Assembly (NCBI RefSeq): GCF_006716745.1
Contig: NZ_VFPP01000001.1
Span: forward strand, 6,583,386-6,647,385
DNA: 64,000 bases
Source of the DNA: Saccharothrix saharensis
GTDB taxonomy: Bacteria > Actinomycetota > Actinomycetes > Mycobacteriales > Pseudonocardiaceae
Direction of reading: 5' to 3'
Shown piece by piece: positions 15,788-25,492 of the stretch (position 1 is the first letter of the stretch; every line of letters starts with the position of its first letter). The translations under genes were made by a program, and so were the position numbers. Under the pieces are notes generated by a model. It searched no databases. It had not been told where the DNA came from and saw only the letters and a program-made list of their open reading frames with translations.

Positions 15788-18643
15788 GTGGCAGACGGCG
15801 GCGGCGAGCGCTTGCGGTTCGAGGTGCTCGGCCTGCTCCGGGCGGTGCGCGGTGGCGGGGAGGTCGACCTCGGCGCCGCCAAGCAGCGCGCCGTGCTGGC
15901 GGTGCTGCTGCTGGCCCGCAACACGCCGGTCAGCCGCGACCAGATCATCGAGGCGGTGTGGGGCGACAACACGCCCACCAGCGCGGTCAACCTGGTGCAG
16001 ACCTACGTGGCCGGCCTGCGCCGCGCGCTGGAGCCCAGCCGGGCCCGCCGCGCCCCGGCCGAGCTGCTGACCTCCGTCGGCGACGGCTACCTGCTGCGCG
16101 TCGAGCCGCAGCAGGTCGACCTGGACGAGTTCGAGCTGGGCGTGGCGGCCGCGGCCCGGTCGCGCGCGGCCGGCGACCTGATCGCGGCGGCCACCGCGCT
16201 GGACGAGGCGCTCGGCCTGTGGCGCGGCGAGCCGCTGGGCGGGGTCGCGGGCCTGTTCGCCGAGGTCGAGCGCGGCCGGCTGGTCGAGCGCAGGCTCGCC
16301 GTGCTGGAGGAGCGGGCGGAGCTGCTGCTGCTGATCGGGCGGGGCGCGGAGCTGGTGCCGTCGCTGACCACGCTGGTCGGCGAGCACCCGTTGCGGGAAC
16401 GCGGGCACGGCCTGCTGATGCGCGCGTTGTGCCAGGCGGGGCGGCAGGCGGAGGCGCTGGCGGTCTACCGCGAGGCGCGCCGGGTGCTGGTGGAGGAGCT
16501 GGGCGTCGAGCCGGGGCCGGAGCTGCGCAAGCTCCAGCAGGCCGTGCTGGCGGGGGAGGACCCGGAGCCGGACCGCCCGACCCGGCCGATGGCGCTGCGC
16601 CCGGTGGGCGAGTCCGCGCCCGCGATCACACCCGCGCAGCTGCCGCGCGCCTCGGCGTCACTGATCGGCCGCGACGACGAGCTCAAGCGGCTGGACGGCC
16701 TGCTGGCGTCGTACCCGGAGGGCGGGCTGGTCCTCGTCGTCACCGGCCCGGCGGGCGTCGGCAAGACCGCGCTGGCCCTGCACTGGGCGCAACGGGTGCG
16801 CGAGGACTTCCCGGACGGCCAGCTCTACGTCGACCTGCACGGCTACGACCCGAACCAGGAGCCGCTGGGCGCGGGCGAGGTGCTGAGCCGGTTCCTGCGC
16901 ACGCTGGGCGTGCCGTCGCCGGACATCCCGGTGACGGTGGAGGAGCGGTCGGCGTTGTTCCGCACGCTCATCGCCGACCGGCGCATGGTGGTGATGCTGG
17001 ACAACGCCCGGGGCTCGACCGAGCTGCTGCCGCTGCTGCCCGGACCGCCGTCGTGCGTGCTGGTGACGTCCCGCCGGCGGTTGGTCGGGCTGGTCGCGCA
17101 CGCGGAGGCGCGGCTGGTCGAACTGGACATGCTGGACCCCGACGCGTCGGTGGCCGTGGTCAGCCGGGTCGCGGGCCGGGACGCGACGGAGGCCGCGGCG
17201 CTGCGCCGGCTGGCCGTGCTGTGCGACGGGCTGCCGCTGGCGCTGCGGATCGCCGCCGCCCGGCTGGCGGTCGCGCCGTCGTTGCGGGTGGCCGAACTGG
17301 TGGCCGAGCTGGACGACGAGCACGGTCGGCTGGCCGCGCTGGGCCTGGAGGACGAGGACTCCACGGTGCGGGCGGCGCTGGACGCGTCACGCCGGGCGCT
17401 GTCGCCGCTGCCCGCGCGGCTGCTGGCGCTGCTCGGCCTGCACCCCGGCCCGGACGTGACGGCGTTCGTGGCGGCCTCCATGGCGCAGGTGCGGGTCGGT
17501 GACGCGCAGCGCGCGCTGGACGCGTTGACGGCGGCGAACCTGCTGTCGGTCAACGAGCCCGGCCGGTACGGGGCGCACGACCTGGTGCGCGTCTACATGC
17601 GGACGTTGGCCGCCGAGCTGCCCGAGGCCGAGCGGCACGAGGCGACCGGCCGGATGCTCGACCACTACCTGCACTGCGCGGACCTGGCCGACGGCCGGCT
17701 GCCGGTGACGAGGGGCAGCAACGTGCGGGTCGCGCCCGAGCACGTGCCTGCGGAGACGCCGAAGCTCACCACGTCGGCCGAGGCCAGCTCCTGGCTGGAC
17801 GCCGAGCAGGGCAACATCATCGCCGCCGCCGAGCTGGCCGCCGCGCCGGGCTCGGACCCGGGGTGGCTGGTGCACGCCTGGCAGCTGCCCTACACGCTGT
17901 CCCGGTTCCTGTGGTTGCGGGCGGACCGGGCGACGTGGCTGCGCACGACGGAGGCCGCGCTGGGGGCCGCCACGAGGCTCGGCGACCCCGAGGCGCGGTT
18001 CGTGATGCTGTTCAACCTCGGCATCGCGCTGGCCCAGTTCCAGCGGATGGACGAGTCGCTCGACCGCCACCGCGAGGCGTTGGAGGTGGCGCGGGCGTCC
18101 GGCGACGTGAACGCGCAGGCCAGGGCCTTGACGGCGGTCGCGGACATGCTGGCGTTCCTGGGCCGGGTCGACGAGTCGGAGGCGTCCTACCGGGAGGCGC
18201 TGGAGGTCAGCCGGGCGGCCGGGTCGCGGTGGGCGGAGGCCAACGCCCACCACAACCTCGGGCTGCTGCACCTGGCGTCACGCCGGTACGACGAGGCCAA
18301 GACGTGGCTGCGGGCGGCCGTGACGATGTACCGCGAGGTCGGCGAGCAGTGCGGTGAGTCGACCTGCCACACCGATCTCGCGATGGTGCTGCTGGAGTCG
18401 GGCGAGGTGGGCGACGCCGTCACGTCGGCGCGCACGGCGCTGTCGGTGGCGTCGGCGGCGGCGAGCCCGTACCACCAGGCGATGGCGCACGACCGGCTGG
18501 CCACCGTGTTCGACCGGCAGGGCCTGCCCGGCGCGGTGGCGCACTGGCAGCGGGCGCTGGCGCTGTTCACCGAGCTGGGCGCGCCGGAGTCCGACCAGGT
18601 GCGGGAACGGCTGGCCCGCGCCCGCGCCACCACGACCGTCTGA
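15788..18643 (+). CDS. AfsR/SARP family transcriptional regulator (OmpR-type HTH, BTAD, NB-ARC, TPR)
   Basis: About 951 residues. The N-terminal winged helix (FEVLGLLRAVRGGGEVDLG, KQRAVLAVLLLARN) is followed by a bacterial transcriptional activation domain (about 100-260), an NB-ARC ATPase with P-loop VTGPAGVGKTAL (about 320-600) and C-terminal TPR repeats. This is the AfsR/GlnR-like large SARP layout. These proteins bind direct repeats at secondary-metabolite promoters and couple nucleotide state to activation. GTG 15788 is preceded by AAGGA at 7 bases; GTG 15767 in the same frame is the alternative. No biosynthetic cluster lies beside it, so it may act as a global or distant regulator. Confidence 0.93.
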   Translation: MADGGGERLRFEVLGLLRAVRGGGEVDLGAAKQRAVLAVLLLARNTPVSRDQIIEAVWGDNTPTSAVNLVQTYVAGLRRALEPSRARRAPAELLTSVGDGYLLRVEPQQVDLDEFELGVAAAARSRAAGDLIAAATALDEALGLWRGEPLGGVAGLFAEVERGRLVERRLAVLEERAELLLLIGRGAELVPSLTTLVGEHPLRERGHGLLMRALCQAGRQAEALAVYREARRVLVEELGVEPGPELRKLQQAVLAGEDPEPDRPTRPMALRPVGESAPAITPAQLPRASASLIGRDDELKRLDGLLASYPEGGLVLVVTGPAGVGKTALALHWAQRVREDFPDGQLYVDLHGYDPNQEPLGAGEVLSRFLRTLGVPSPDIPVTVEERSALFRTLIADRRMVVMLDNARGSTELLPLLPGPPSCVLVTSRRRLVGLVAHAEARLVELDMLDPDASVAVVSRVAGRDATEAAALRRLAVLCDGLPLALRIAAARLAVAPSLRVAELVAELDDEHGRLAALGLEDEDSTVRAALDASRRALSPLPARLLALLGLHPGPDVTAFVAASMAQVRVGDAQRALDALTAANLLSVNEPGRYGAHDLVRVYMRTLAAELPEAERHEATGRMLDHYLHCADLADGRLPVTRGSNVRVAPEHVPAETPKLTTSAEASSWLDAEQGNIIAAAELAAAPGSDPGWLVHAWQLPYTLSRFLWLRADRATWLRTTEAALGAATRLGDPEARFVMLFNLGIALAQFQRMDESLDRHREALEVARASGDVNAQARALTAVADMLAFLGRVDESEASYREALEVSRAAGSRWAEANAHHNLGLLHLASRRYDEAKTWLRAAVTMYREVGEQCGESTCHTDLAMVLLESGEVGDAVTSARTALSVASAAASPYHQAMAHDRLATVFDRQGLPGAVAHWQRALALFTELGAPESDQVRERLARARATTTV

Positions 18644-18660
18644 CCGCACCACCCCCTAGA

Positions 18661-18694
18661 TGGTCTGGACCTATTGACAGAGAGGTCTAGACCT
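18661..18694 (+). promoter_or_regulatory. Two dre-like DasR boxes flanking a -35 element, chitinase promoter
   Basis: TGGTCTGGACCT (18661-18672) and the perfect palindrome AGGTCTAGACCT (18683-18694) lie 22 bases apart. They flank a consensus TTGACA at 18674-18679. Both match the dre consensus TGGTCTAGACCA of DasR, the GntR-family N-acetylglucosamine-responsive repressor of chitinases in streptomycetes. The arrangement would let DasR block RNA polymerase at this promoter. DasR itself is not encoded in the window. Confidence 0.75.
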
Positions 18695-18751
18695 ATTTAC
18701 GGTTCGGTGGCTGCGTCGTGGCCGCCGCCTCGTGCAGGAGGTGTGCTGGTC

Positions 18752-21091
18752 TTGTCCAGGAGATCCAGGTTCTCGCCGCTCGTGGCGTTGCTCGCCGGGG
18801 TGGTCGGACTCGTCGTCGCCGTCGTGTCCCCGTCGTCGCCCACTGCCGCCGCCGCGGGAGAGGAGTGCCGTCCCGACGGCCTCTACCAGACCCCCGGCGT
18901 CGCCGTACCGTACTGCTCCGTCTACGACACCGACGGTCGGGAGTCGTTGGGCGCCAACCACTCCCGCCGCGTCATCGGTTACTTCACCAGTTGGCGCACG
19001 GGCCGCAACGGCGCGCCCGCCTACCTCGCGTCCGACATCCCGTGGAGCAAGGTCACGCACCTGAACTACGCGTTCGCGCACATCGACGCGCAGAACCGGG
19101 TGTCCGTCGGGCCCGACGGCCCGGACAACGCCTCCACCGGCATGACGTGGCCGGGCGTCGAGCCGGACCCGTCGCTGCCGTACAAGGGTCACTTCAACCT
19201 GCTGAACAAGTACAAGAAGCAGTACCCGAACGTGAAGACGTTGATCTCGGTCGGCGGCTGGGCGGAGACGGGCGGCTTCTTCAACGCCGACGGCACGCGC
19301 AACGCCTCCGGCGGCTTCTACAAGCTCGGCGCGCAGCCGCAGGCCACCGTGGACGCGTTCGCCGACTCCGCCGTCGACTTCATCCGCAAGTACGGCTTCA
19401 ACGGCGTGGACATCGACTACGAGTACGCCACGTCGAACAACCACGCCGGGAACCCGGACGACTTCTGGATCTCCAACGCCAACCGCGGCACGCTGTGGGC
19501 GGGCTACGAGAAGATCATGAAGACGTTGCGGGAGAAGCTGGACCGCGCCTCGGCGCAGGACGGCAGGCACTACCTGCTCACCGCCGCCGTGCCCGCCTCG
19601 GGCTGGCTGCTGCGCGGCCAGGAGGCCTACCAGGTCACCCGCTACCTCGACTACCTCAACGTGATGAGCTACGACCTGCACGGCTCGTGGAACCACTTCG
19701 TCGGCCCGAACGCCGCGCTCTACGACGACGGCAAGGACGGCGAGCTCGCCGCCGGCGGCGTCTACACCGCGCCGCAGTACGAGGGCATGGGCTACCTGAA
19801 CACCGACTGGTCCTACCACTACTACCGCGGTGCGATGCAGGCCGGCCGGATCAACATCGGCGTCCCGTTCTACAGCCGCGGCTGGCAGGGCGTCACCGGC
19901 GGCACGAACGGGCTGTGGGGCCGGGCCGCGTTGCCGGACCAGACGAAGTGCCCGCCCGGCACGGGCTCCAGCGTCGGCTCGACCACCCCGTGCGGCAACG
20001 GCGCGGTCGGCATCGACAACCTGTGGCACGACTCCACCGCGGGCGGCGCGGAAGTGCCGTCGGGCGTGAACCCCATGTGGCACGCCAAGAACCTGGAGAA
20101 CGAGATCACGCCGGACTACCTGGCCCAGCACGGCCTGGACCCGGCCAACGACCCGACCGACCGGATCTCCGGCTCCTACAACCGCTTCTACGACAGCACG
20201 CTCGCCTCGCCGTGGCTGTGGAACGCCGACAAGAAGGTGTTCCTGTCCACTGAGGACGAGCAGTCCATCGCGGCCAAGGCGAAGTACGTGGCGGACAAGG
20301 GCATCGGCGGCATCATGATCTGGGAGCTGGCGGGCGACTACCGCTTCGACAGCGCCAAGGGGCAGTACACGGTCGGCGACACCCTGCTCACCAAGATCAA
20401 CGAGGGGTTGCGCGGCGCGGCGCCCTACGGCGCGCGGAAGGCCTCCGGGACCACGCCGAGCCAGGTGCTGAACGTGAGCGCGACCGTCTCCGGGTTCGCC
20501 CTCGGCGACAACAACTACCCGATCACGCCGAAGCTGAAGCTGACCAACAACTCGACCACCACCCTGCCGGGCGGCACGAAGATCGAGTTCGACTACGGCA
20601 CCAGCGCGCCCGGCAGCATGGCCGACCAGTCCGGCTTCGGGCTGCGGGTCACCGCCAAGGGCCACTCCGGCAGCAACGTCGGCGGCCTGAAGGGCGACTT
20701 CCAGCACGTCGAGCTCACGTTGCCGACCTGGCAGTCCCTCGCGCCCGGCGCGTCGGTGGACGTCGCGCTGAGCTACCAGCTACCGATCGCGTCGCCGTCG
20801 AACTTCAAGCTGACCTTCGGCGGCCAGTCCTACGCCATCGCCTCCGACCACCCGCGCGGCGGCGGCTCCGACCAGACCACCACCACGACTACGACTACGA
20901 CTACGACGACCACCACCACGACCAGCCAACCGAGCTGCACCGCGCCCGCGTGGGACCGCGCCAAGGTCTACAACGGCGGCAACGAGGTCTCCCACAAGGG
21001 CAAGCGCTGGCAGGCCAAGTGGTGGACGCAGGGCGACGAGCCGGGTACGACCGGCGAGTGGGGCGTCTGGCGCGACCTCGGCGCCTGCTGA
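18752..21091 (+). CDS. Secreted GH18 chitinase with carbohydrate-binding modules
   Basis: About 779 residues. The signal peptide is near the N-terminus (LVALLAGVVGLVVAVV to AAAAG). A GH18 barrel follows, with FNGVDIDYEY carrying the catalytic Glu and the substrate-binding Asp residues of the DxxDxDxE signature, and the late WELAGDY strand. After it comes a beta-sandwich module (about 590-710), a Thr-rich linker, and a C-terminal CBM5/12 chitin-binding domain with YNGGNEVSHKGKRW and KWWTQGDEPG. TTG 18752 is chosen because AGGAGG lies about ten bases before it. It hydrolyses chitin outside the cell and is likely under DasR control (dre boxes just upstream). Confidence 0.93.
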   Translation: MSRRSRFSPLVALLAGVVGLVVAVVSPSSPTAAAAGEECRPDGLYQTPGVAVPYCSVYDTDGRESLGANHSRRVIGYFTSWRTGRNGAPAYLASDIPWSKVTHLNYAFAHIDAQNRVSVGPDGPDNASTGMTWPGVEPDPSLPYKGHFNLLNKYKKQYPNVKTLISVGGWAETGGFFNADGTRNASGGFYKLGAQPQATVDAFADSAVDFIRKYGFNGVDIDYEYATSNNHAGNPDDFWISNANRGTLWAGYEKIMKTLREKLDRASAQDGRHYLLTAAVPASGWLLRGQEAYQVTRYLDYLNVMSYDLHGSWNHFVGPNAALYDDGKDGELAAGGVYTAPQYEGMGYLNTDWSYHYYRGAMQAGRINIGVPFYSRGWQGVTGGTNGLWGRAALPDQTKCPPGTGSSVGSTTPCGNGAVGIDNLWHDSTAGGAEVPSGVNPMWHAKNLENEITPDYLAQHGLDPANDPTDRISGSYNRFYDSTLASPWLWNADKKVFLSTEDEQSIAAKAKYVADKGIGGIMIWELAGDYRFDSAKGQYTVGDTLLTKINEGLRGAAPYGARKASGTTPSQVLNVSATVSGFALGDNNYPITPKLKLTNNSTTTLPGGTKIEFDYGTSAPGSMADQSGFGLRVTAKGHSGSNVGGLKGDFQHVELTLPTWQSLAPGASVDVALSYQLPIASPSNFKLTFGGQSYAIASDHPRGGGSDQTTTTTTTTTTTTTTTTSQPSCTAPAWDRAKVYNGGNEVSHKGKRWQAKWWTQGDEPGTTGEWGVWRDLGAC

Positions 21092-21127
21092 GGGTTCCTG
21101 ACGTGCGCCGACCTGCGCCTGAGGCAT

Positions 21128-21170
21128 CCCTTACCCGCCGTCTGCCACCCCTTACGGCGGCGGGTAAGGG
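21128..21170. terminator. Terminator hairpin after chitinase gene
   Basis: A perfect 13-bp stem (CCCTTACCCGCCG with its complement) and a 17-base loop, 37 bases after the chitinase stop. Confidence 0.75.
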
Positions 21171-21273
21171 CACCAGCGCCGCAACCAACGTGAACGCCCG
21201 ATGCCCGCGGGCCCGCCTCAGGACGACTCTTCGTGTCATCAGGGAAGCAAGACGACACGAGGAGCAGGTCATC

Positions 21274-21462
21274 ATGGAGTGGACGCCCGAGTCCTTGAAG
21301 GCGGAGATCGACTACCGGCAGGCCGCGCTGCGCGCGGACGCGGCGCACTACCGCGTCGGCCGGCAGGCGCACGCGGCGAAGCGGTCCTGGTGGCGGCGCC
21401 TGGGCCATCGTCCCGGCCCGGATCTGCCCGCCGGGGGAAATGACCACCGCGACGCCGCCTGA
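21274..21462 (+). CDS. Small hypothetical protein, 62 residues
   Basis: ATG 21274 follows GAGGAGCAGG, a reasonable ribosome-binding site. The product begins MEWTPESLKAEIDYRQ and is charged, probably helical through residue 45, with a basic, Trp-rich turn (KRSWWRRLGHRPG) and no membrane segment. No family is recognised. It stops 11 bases before the LuxR-type regulator, so it is likely the first gene of that transcript. The short length leaves some doubt, but start signal, codon use and spacing support it. Confidence 0.65.
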   Translation: MEWTPESLKAEIDYRQAALRADAAHYRVGRQAHAAKRSWWRRLGHRPGPDLPAGGNDHRDAA

Positions 21463-21473
21463 GGTGTGACAGC

Positions 21474-24467
21474 ATGCCTGGTGTGGCACGCCTCGGTTCC
21501 GGAATCCCCTTGGTGGCGCGTAGCCGGGAGATGACCAGGCTGCGCGCCGCCCTGGACGACGCCGCGCGCGGCGAGGCAGGCGCGATCCTGCTGGCAGGCG
21601 ACGCGGGCGTGGGCAAGACCCGGCTGGTGGACGAGCTGTCCGCCACCGCGGGTGACGCGCTCGTGCTCACCGGGCGCTGCCTGGACGTCGGCGAGACCGG
21701 CCTGCCGTACCTCCCCTTCACCGAGGCGTTGGGGCAGGTGCGGCGGGCCGGTCTGCTCGACGTCGCCGCCCGGCCGGCCCTGGCCCTGCTGCTGCCCGAG
21801 CTGGCGCTGCCCGCGGGCCACGACGGCAGCACGTCGGTCTCCGGCCTGCCGTCGCACCTGGTCGGCCGCCGTCCCGAGCAGGACATCGGCCAGCTCCAGC
21901 TGTTCGACGCGGTGCACGGCCTGCTCGGCGAGCTGGCCGAGCAGCGGCCCGTGCTGCTGGTGCTCGAGGACCTGCACTGGGCCGACGCCTCCACCCGCTA
22001 CCTGTTGTCGTTCCTGCTCTCGCGGCTGCGCGCGCAGCGGCTGCTGGTGGTCGGCACCTACCGCTCCGACGACCTGCACCGCAGCCACCCGCTGCGCCCC
22101 CTGCTCAACGAGCTGGTGCGGCTGCCCGCCGTGCGCCGGCTCGACCTGACGCCGTTGAGCGCGATCGACGCGCGCTCCTTCGTCGCCGCGCTGGCCGACG
22201 ACCTGTCCGACGAGCTGGTCCTGGAGGTCGCCGAGCGCTCCGACGGCAACCCGTTCTTCGCCGAGGAGCTGATCGCGGTCGCCGCCTGCGGTGACCGCGA
22301 GGTGCCGTGGACGCTCGCCGAGGTGCTGCTGGCCCGCATCGAACGCCTCTCCCCGGACGCGCAGCGCGTGGTGCGGGTCGCGTCGGTCGGCGGCCGGTCG
22401 GTGCGCCACGACCTGCTGCGCGACGTGGCCGGCATGGACGACGTGGTGCTCGACACCGCGCTGCGCGAGGCCGTGCAGCACCACGTGCTGGTGGTCGACG
22501 GCGCGGAGGTGTACACGTTCCGGCACGCGTTGCTGCGCGAGACCGTCTACAACGACCTGCTGCCGGGTGAGCGCGTGCGGCTGCACTCCGCGTACGCGGA
22601 CCGGCTGGCGTCGTCCGACGACCGGGGCGCCGCCGCCGCGCTGGCCCACCACAGCCTGGAGTCCCACGACCTGGCCCGTGCCCTGCGCGCGTCGGTCGAG
22701 GCGGGGCAGGAGGCGCAGGCCGCGGGCGCGCCCGCCGAGTCGTTGCGACACCTGGAGCAGGCGCTGAAGCTGTGGCACGCGGTGCCCGCCGACCAGCGAC
22801 CGCCCGGTTTGACCGAGTTGTCGCTGTTGCGCAGCGCGTCGTGGGCGGCGGGCACGGCGGGCCAGCCCGAGCGGGCCATCGCGTTCGCCCGTACCGGCAC
22901 CACCGTCGTGGACGGGTCCGACTGCGAGCAGGCCGCCGAGATGTGGCGGCGCTTCGCGCAGGCGTTGCAGGTCATCGACGGCACCGACGACGAGAAGTAC
23001 CACGCGGTGGAGGAGGCGTGGCGGTTGGTCCGGGACCGGCCCGCCAGCCCGGCCCGCGCGTGGGTGCTGGCCGTGTGGGCGGCGGCGCTGCGGCACGACC
23101 GCAAGTACGTCGAGGCGCGGGAGCGGGCCGAGATGGCGGTGGCGGACGGCCGCGCGGCGGGCGCGGAGTCGGCCGTGGCGGACGCGCTGACGACGCTGGG
23201 CCTGCTCGACGAGCCCGACGGCCAGGTGTCGCGGGCCCGCGAGCACCTGACGGCCGCGGTGGCGTGCGCGATGGAGGCCGACGCGGTCAGCACCGAGCTG
23301 CGCGCGCGGTACTTCCTCGGCATGCACCACTACGACCTCGGCGAGCTGGCCGAGGCCGCGCGGGTGTTCGGCGAGGGCGTGGCGCGGGCCAAGGCGACCG
23401 GCCTGACGTGGAGCTCGTTCGGGCTGGAGCTGCGCATCCTGCAGGTGTTGACCGAGTACTACCGCGGCGACTGGGACCGCGCGGCGACCGCCGCCGAACC
23501 GCCCGGCCTGCGGGTGTCCAGCACGGTGTCGGCGCGGCTGGCCGCGGCGGGCACGCACGTGGCGGTCAGCCGGGGCGAGTTCGACCAGGCCGAGCGGATG
23601 ATCCGGGAGCTGCGCGCGGACTGGCACCGCGACCTGCAGATCGCGTTGATCACCGGTGGCACGGGTGCGGAGCTGGCGTTGTGGCGGGGGCAGCCCGAGC
23701 TGGCCGTGGAGCGGGTCGCGGACGCGATCAGCTGGTCGCGCAAGGAGGGCGAGTGGCTGCTGGCGGGCATCCGGCTGGCCGCCCTCGGCGTGGCCGGGCA
23801 CGGGGAGATCGCGGCGCGGGCGCGACGGCGCAAGGACCGGGCGGCCGAGGAGGCCGCCGTGCGGGCGGGTCGGGAGCTGGGCGAGTACGCGCGCACCACG
23901 GCCGAGCTGGGCATCCCGCGTTCGGGTGCGTTGGGTCCGGAGGGCCGCGCGTGGCTGCTGAGGGTGGCGGCGGAGGAGTCCCGGTTGACCGGGTCGGGCG
24001 ATCCGGAGCTGTGGCGGCAGGTGGTGGACGGGTTCGGCTTCGGGTCGGTGTTCGAGCAGGCGGTCTGCCGGTGGCGGCTGGCCGAGGCGCTGCTGGGCGC
24101 GGACCGGCGCGAGGCGGCGGCGGCGGAGTTGCGGCTGGCCGGCGCGGTGGCCGAGGAGCTGGGCGCGGTGCCGTTGCGGGAGGCGCTGGACCTGGTCGCC
24201 CGACGGGCCCGGGTGGCGTTGCGCGACGTCGGGCCGCGCGACCGGGTGGACCCGTTCACGCCGCGGGAGCGGTCGGTGCTGGAGCTGGTCGCGCTGGGTC
24301 GGACGAACCGGCAGGTCGGCGAGGAGCTCTACATCTCGGAGAAGACCGTCAGCGTGCACCTGAGCCGGATCATGTCCAAGCTGGGCGCGAGCCGCCGGGC
24401 CGAGGCCGTGGCCAACGCCTTCGACCGCGGCCTGCTGGACCTGCCACCCCCACCCGACCCCGCGTGA
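21474..24467 (+). CDS. LuxR family large ATPase regulator (LAL/MalT-like)
   Basis: A 997-residue regulator. The N-terminal AAA-type ATPase has Walker A LLAGDAGVGKTRL (about residues 40-55) and Walker B LLVLEDLHWAD. A long TPR-like helical middle and a C-terminal LuxR helix-turn-helix (about 925-990: FTPRERSVLELVALGRTNRQ, VSVHLSRIMSKLGA) follow. LAL proteins activate pathway genes for polyketides or carbon use once ATP and an inducer are bound. No obvious target pathway adjoins it. The start ATG 21474 could instead be GTG 21483. The small protein at 21274 precedes it by 11 bases. Confidence 0.92.
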   Translation: MPGVARLGSGIPLVARSREMTRLRAALDDAARGEAGAILLAGDAGVGKTRLVDELSATAGDALVLTGRCLDVGETGLPYLPFTEALGQVRRAGLLDVAARPALALLLPELALPAGHDGSTSVSGLPSHLVGRRPEQDIGQLQLFDAVHGLLGELAEQRPVLLVLEDLHWADASTRYLLSFLLSRLRAQRLLVVGTYRSDDLHRSHPLRPLLNELVRLPAVRRLDLTPLSAIDARSFVAALADDLSDELVLEVAERSDGNPFFAEELIAVAACGDREVPWTLAEVLLARIERLSPDAQRVVRVASVGGRSVRHDLLRDVAGMDDVVLDTALREAVQHHVLVVDGAEVYTFRHALLRETVYNDLLPGERVRLHSAYADRLASSDDRGAAAALAHHSLESHDLARALRASVEAGQEAQAAGAPAESLRHLEQALKLWHAVPADQRPPGLTELSLLRSASWAAGTAGQPERAIAFARTGTTVVDGSDCEQAAEMWRRFAQALQVIDGTDDEKYHAVEEAWRLVRDRPASPARAWVLAVWAAALRHDRKYVEARERAEMAVADGRAAGAESAVADALTTLGLLDEPDGQVSRAREHLTAAVACAMEADAVSTELRARYFLGMHHYDLGELAEAARVFGEGVARAKATGLTWSSFGLELRILQVLTEYYRGDWDRAATAAEPPGLRVSSTVSARLAAAGTHVAVSRGEFDQAERMIRELRADWHRDLQIALITGGTGAELALWRGQPELAVERVADAISWSRKEGEWLLAGIRLAALGVAGHGEIAARARRRKDRAAEEAAVRAGRELGEYARTTAELGIPRSGALGPEGRAWLLRVAAEESRLTGSGDPELWRQVVDGFGFGSVFEQAVCRWRLAEALLGADRREAAAAELRLAGAVAEELGAVPLREALDLVARRARVALRDVGPRDRVDPFTPRERSVLELVALGRTNRQVGEELYISEKTVSVHLSRIMSKLGASRRAEAVANAFDRGLLDLPPPPDPA

Positions 24468-24507
24468 GCCCTACCTCCGGCACGCGTGCGTCCTGCGTCC
24501 CGTCACC

Positions 24508-24558
24508 CCGGGTCCGACGCTCACGACGAACGGCGTCAGGCCCGAGCGTCGGATCCGG
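24508..24558. terminator. Terminator-like hairpin after LuxR-type gene
   Basis: A 15-bp stem with one G-T pair (CCGGGTCCGACGCTC at 24508-24522 against 24544-24558), 40 bases after the LuxR-type gene. The bases that follow share the 12-mer TGCGTTCGGAAC, in reverse complement, with the hairpin at 40084-40164. The 268-base gap to the ABC gene holds no other feature that I can support. Confidence 0.6.
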
Positions 24559-24735
24559 GTGTTCCGAACGCACGACTCTCGTGCTCCCCACGTCGGAACC
24601 GCGGGGGTCAGACCTCGGGACTAGGTGGCGTCATCCCGCCGGTTGACCACCGGTTCCGCCGCCGAGGTGACGCCTGCCGAGGCGCGTGCCCCCTAGCTTT
24701 CTCGACGTCAACCAGACCCGAGGAATCGAGGGAGC

Positions 24736-25488
24736 ATGTCCGCACTGGTGTCCGACGTCGGGACCCGCACCGCAGTAGCCGCCGCGAACCTGGTGAAGGT
24801 GTACGGCAAGGGCGACACCGCCGTGCGGGCGCTGGACGGGGTCAGCGTCGCGTTCGCGGCGGGCCGCTTCACCGCCATCATGGGCCCGTCCGGGTCCGGC
24901 AAGTCGACGATGATGCACTGCCTGGCCGGGCTCGACAACGTCGACGCCGGCAGCGTGCACATCGGCGGCACCGAGATCACCTCGCTGGGTGACAAGGAGC
25001 TGACCCGGCTGCGACGTGACCGGGTCGGGTTCGTGTTCCAGGCGTTCAACCTGCTGCCCACGCTCACCGCCGAGGCCAACATCCTGCTCGGCCTGGAGCT
25101 GGCCGGCCGCAAGCCCGACCGCGAGTGGTTCGACACGATCGTGGACGTGCTCGGCCTGCGCGACCGGCTCAAGCACAAGCCGACCGAGCTGTCCGGCGGC
25201 CAGCAGCAGCGCGTGGCCTGCGCCCGCGCCCTGGTCGCCCGGCCGGACGTGGTGTTCGCCGACGAGCCGACCGGCAACCTGGACTCGCGGTCCGGCGCCG
25301 AGGTGCTGGACTTCCTGCGCATGTCCGTGCGCAAGCTCGGCCAGACCGTGATCATGGTGACGCACGACCCGGTCGCCGCGTCCTACGCCGACCGCGTCGT
25401 GCTGATGGCCGACGGCCACCTCGCGGGCGAGATCGAGAACCCGACCGCCGACTCCGTGCTGTCCGCGCTCAAGCACCTGGGGGCGTGA
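24736..25488 (+). CDS. ABC transporter ATP-binding protein (MacB/LolD-like)
   Basis: A 250-residue ATPase with Walker A GPSGSGKST, signature LSGGQQQRVACARAL, Walker B VVFADEPTGNLDS and the switch His in VTHDP. The EPTGNLDS form is typical of the MacB/LolD/FtsE class, which does mechanotransmission rather than classical uptake. It is followed by its FtsX-type permease with a 4-base gap. ATG 24736 is preceded by GAGGGAG. The pair probably exports a peptide, lipid or antibiotic, or acts on the envelope; the substrate is unknown. Confidence 0.95.
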   Translation: MSALVSDVGTRTAVAAANLVKVYGKGDTAVRALDGVSVAFAAGRFTAIMGPSGSGKSTMMHCLAGLDNVDAGSVHIGGTEITSLGDKELTRLRRDRVGFVFQAFNLLPTLTAEANILLGLELAGRKPDREWFDTIVDVLGLRDRLKHKPTELSGGQQQRVACARALVARPDVVFADEPTGNLDSRSGAEVLDFLRMSVRKLGQTVIMVTHDPVAASYADRVVLMADGHLAGEIENPTADSVLSALKHLGA

Positions 25489-25492
25489 CCTG

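Noticed and set aside
15788-24467. Two pathway-type regulators (AfsR and LuxR-type) as signs of a biosynthetic gene cluster
   Set aside because: No PKS, NRPS, terpene or other biosynthetic gene lies between or beside them; a chitinase separates them.
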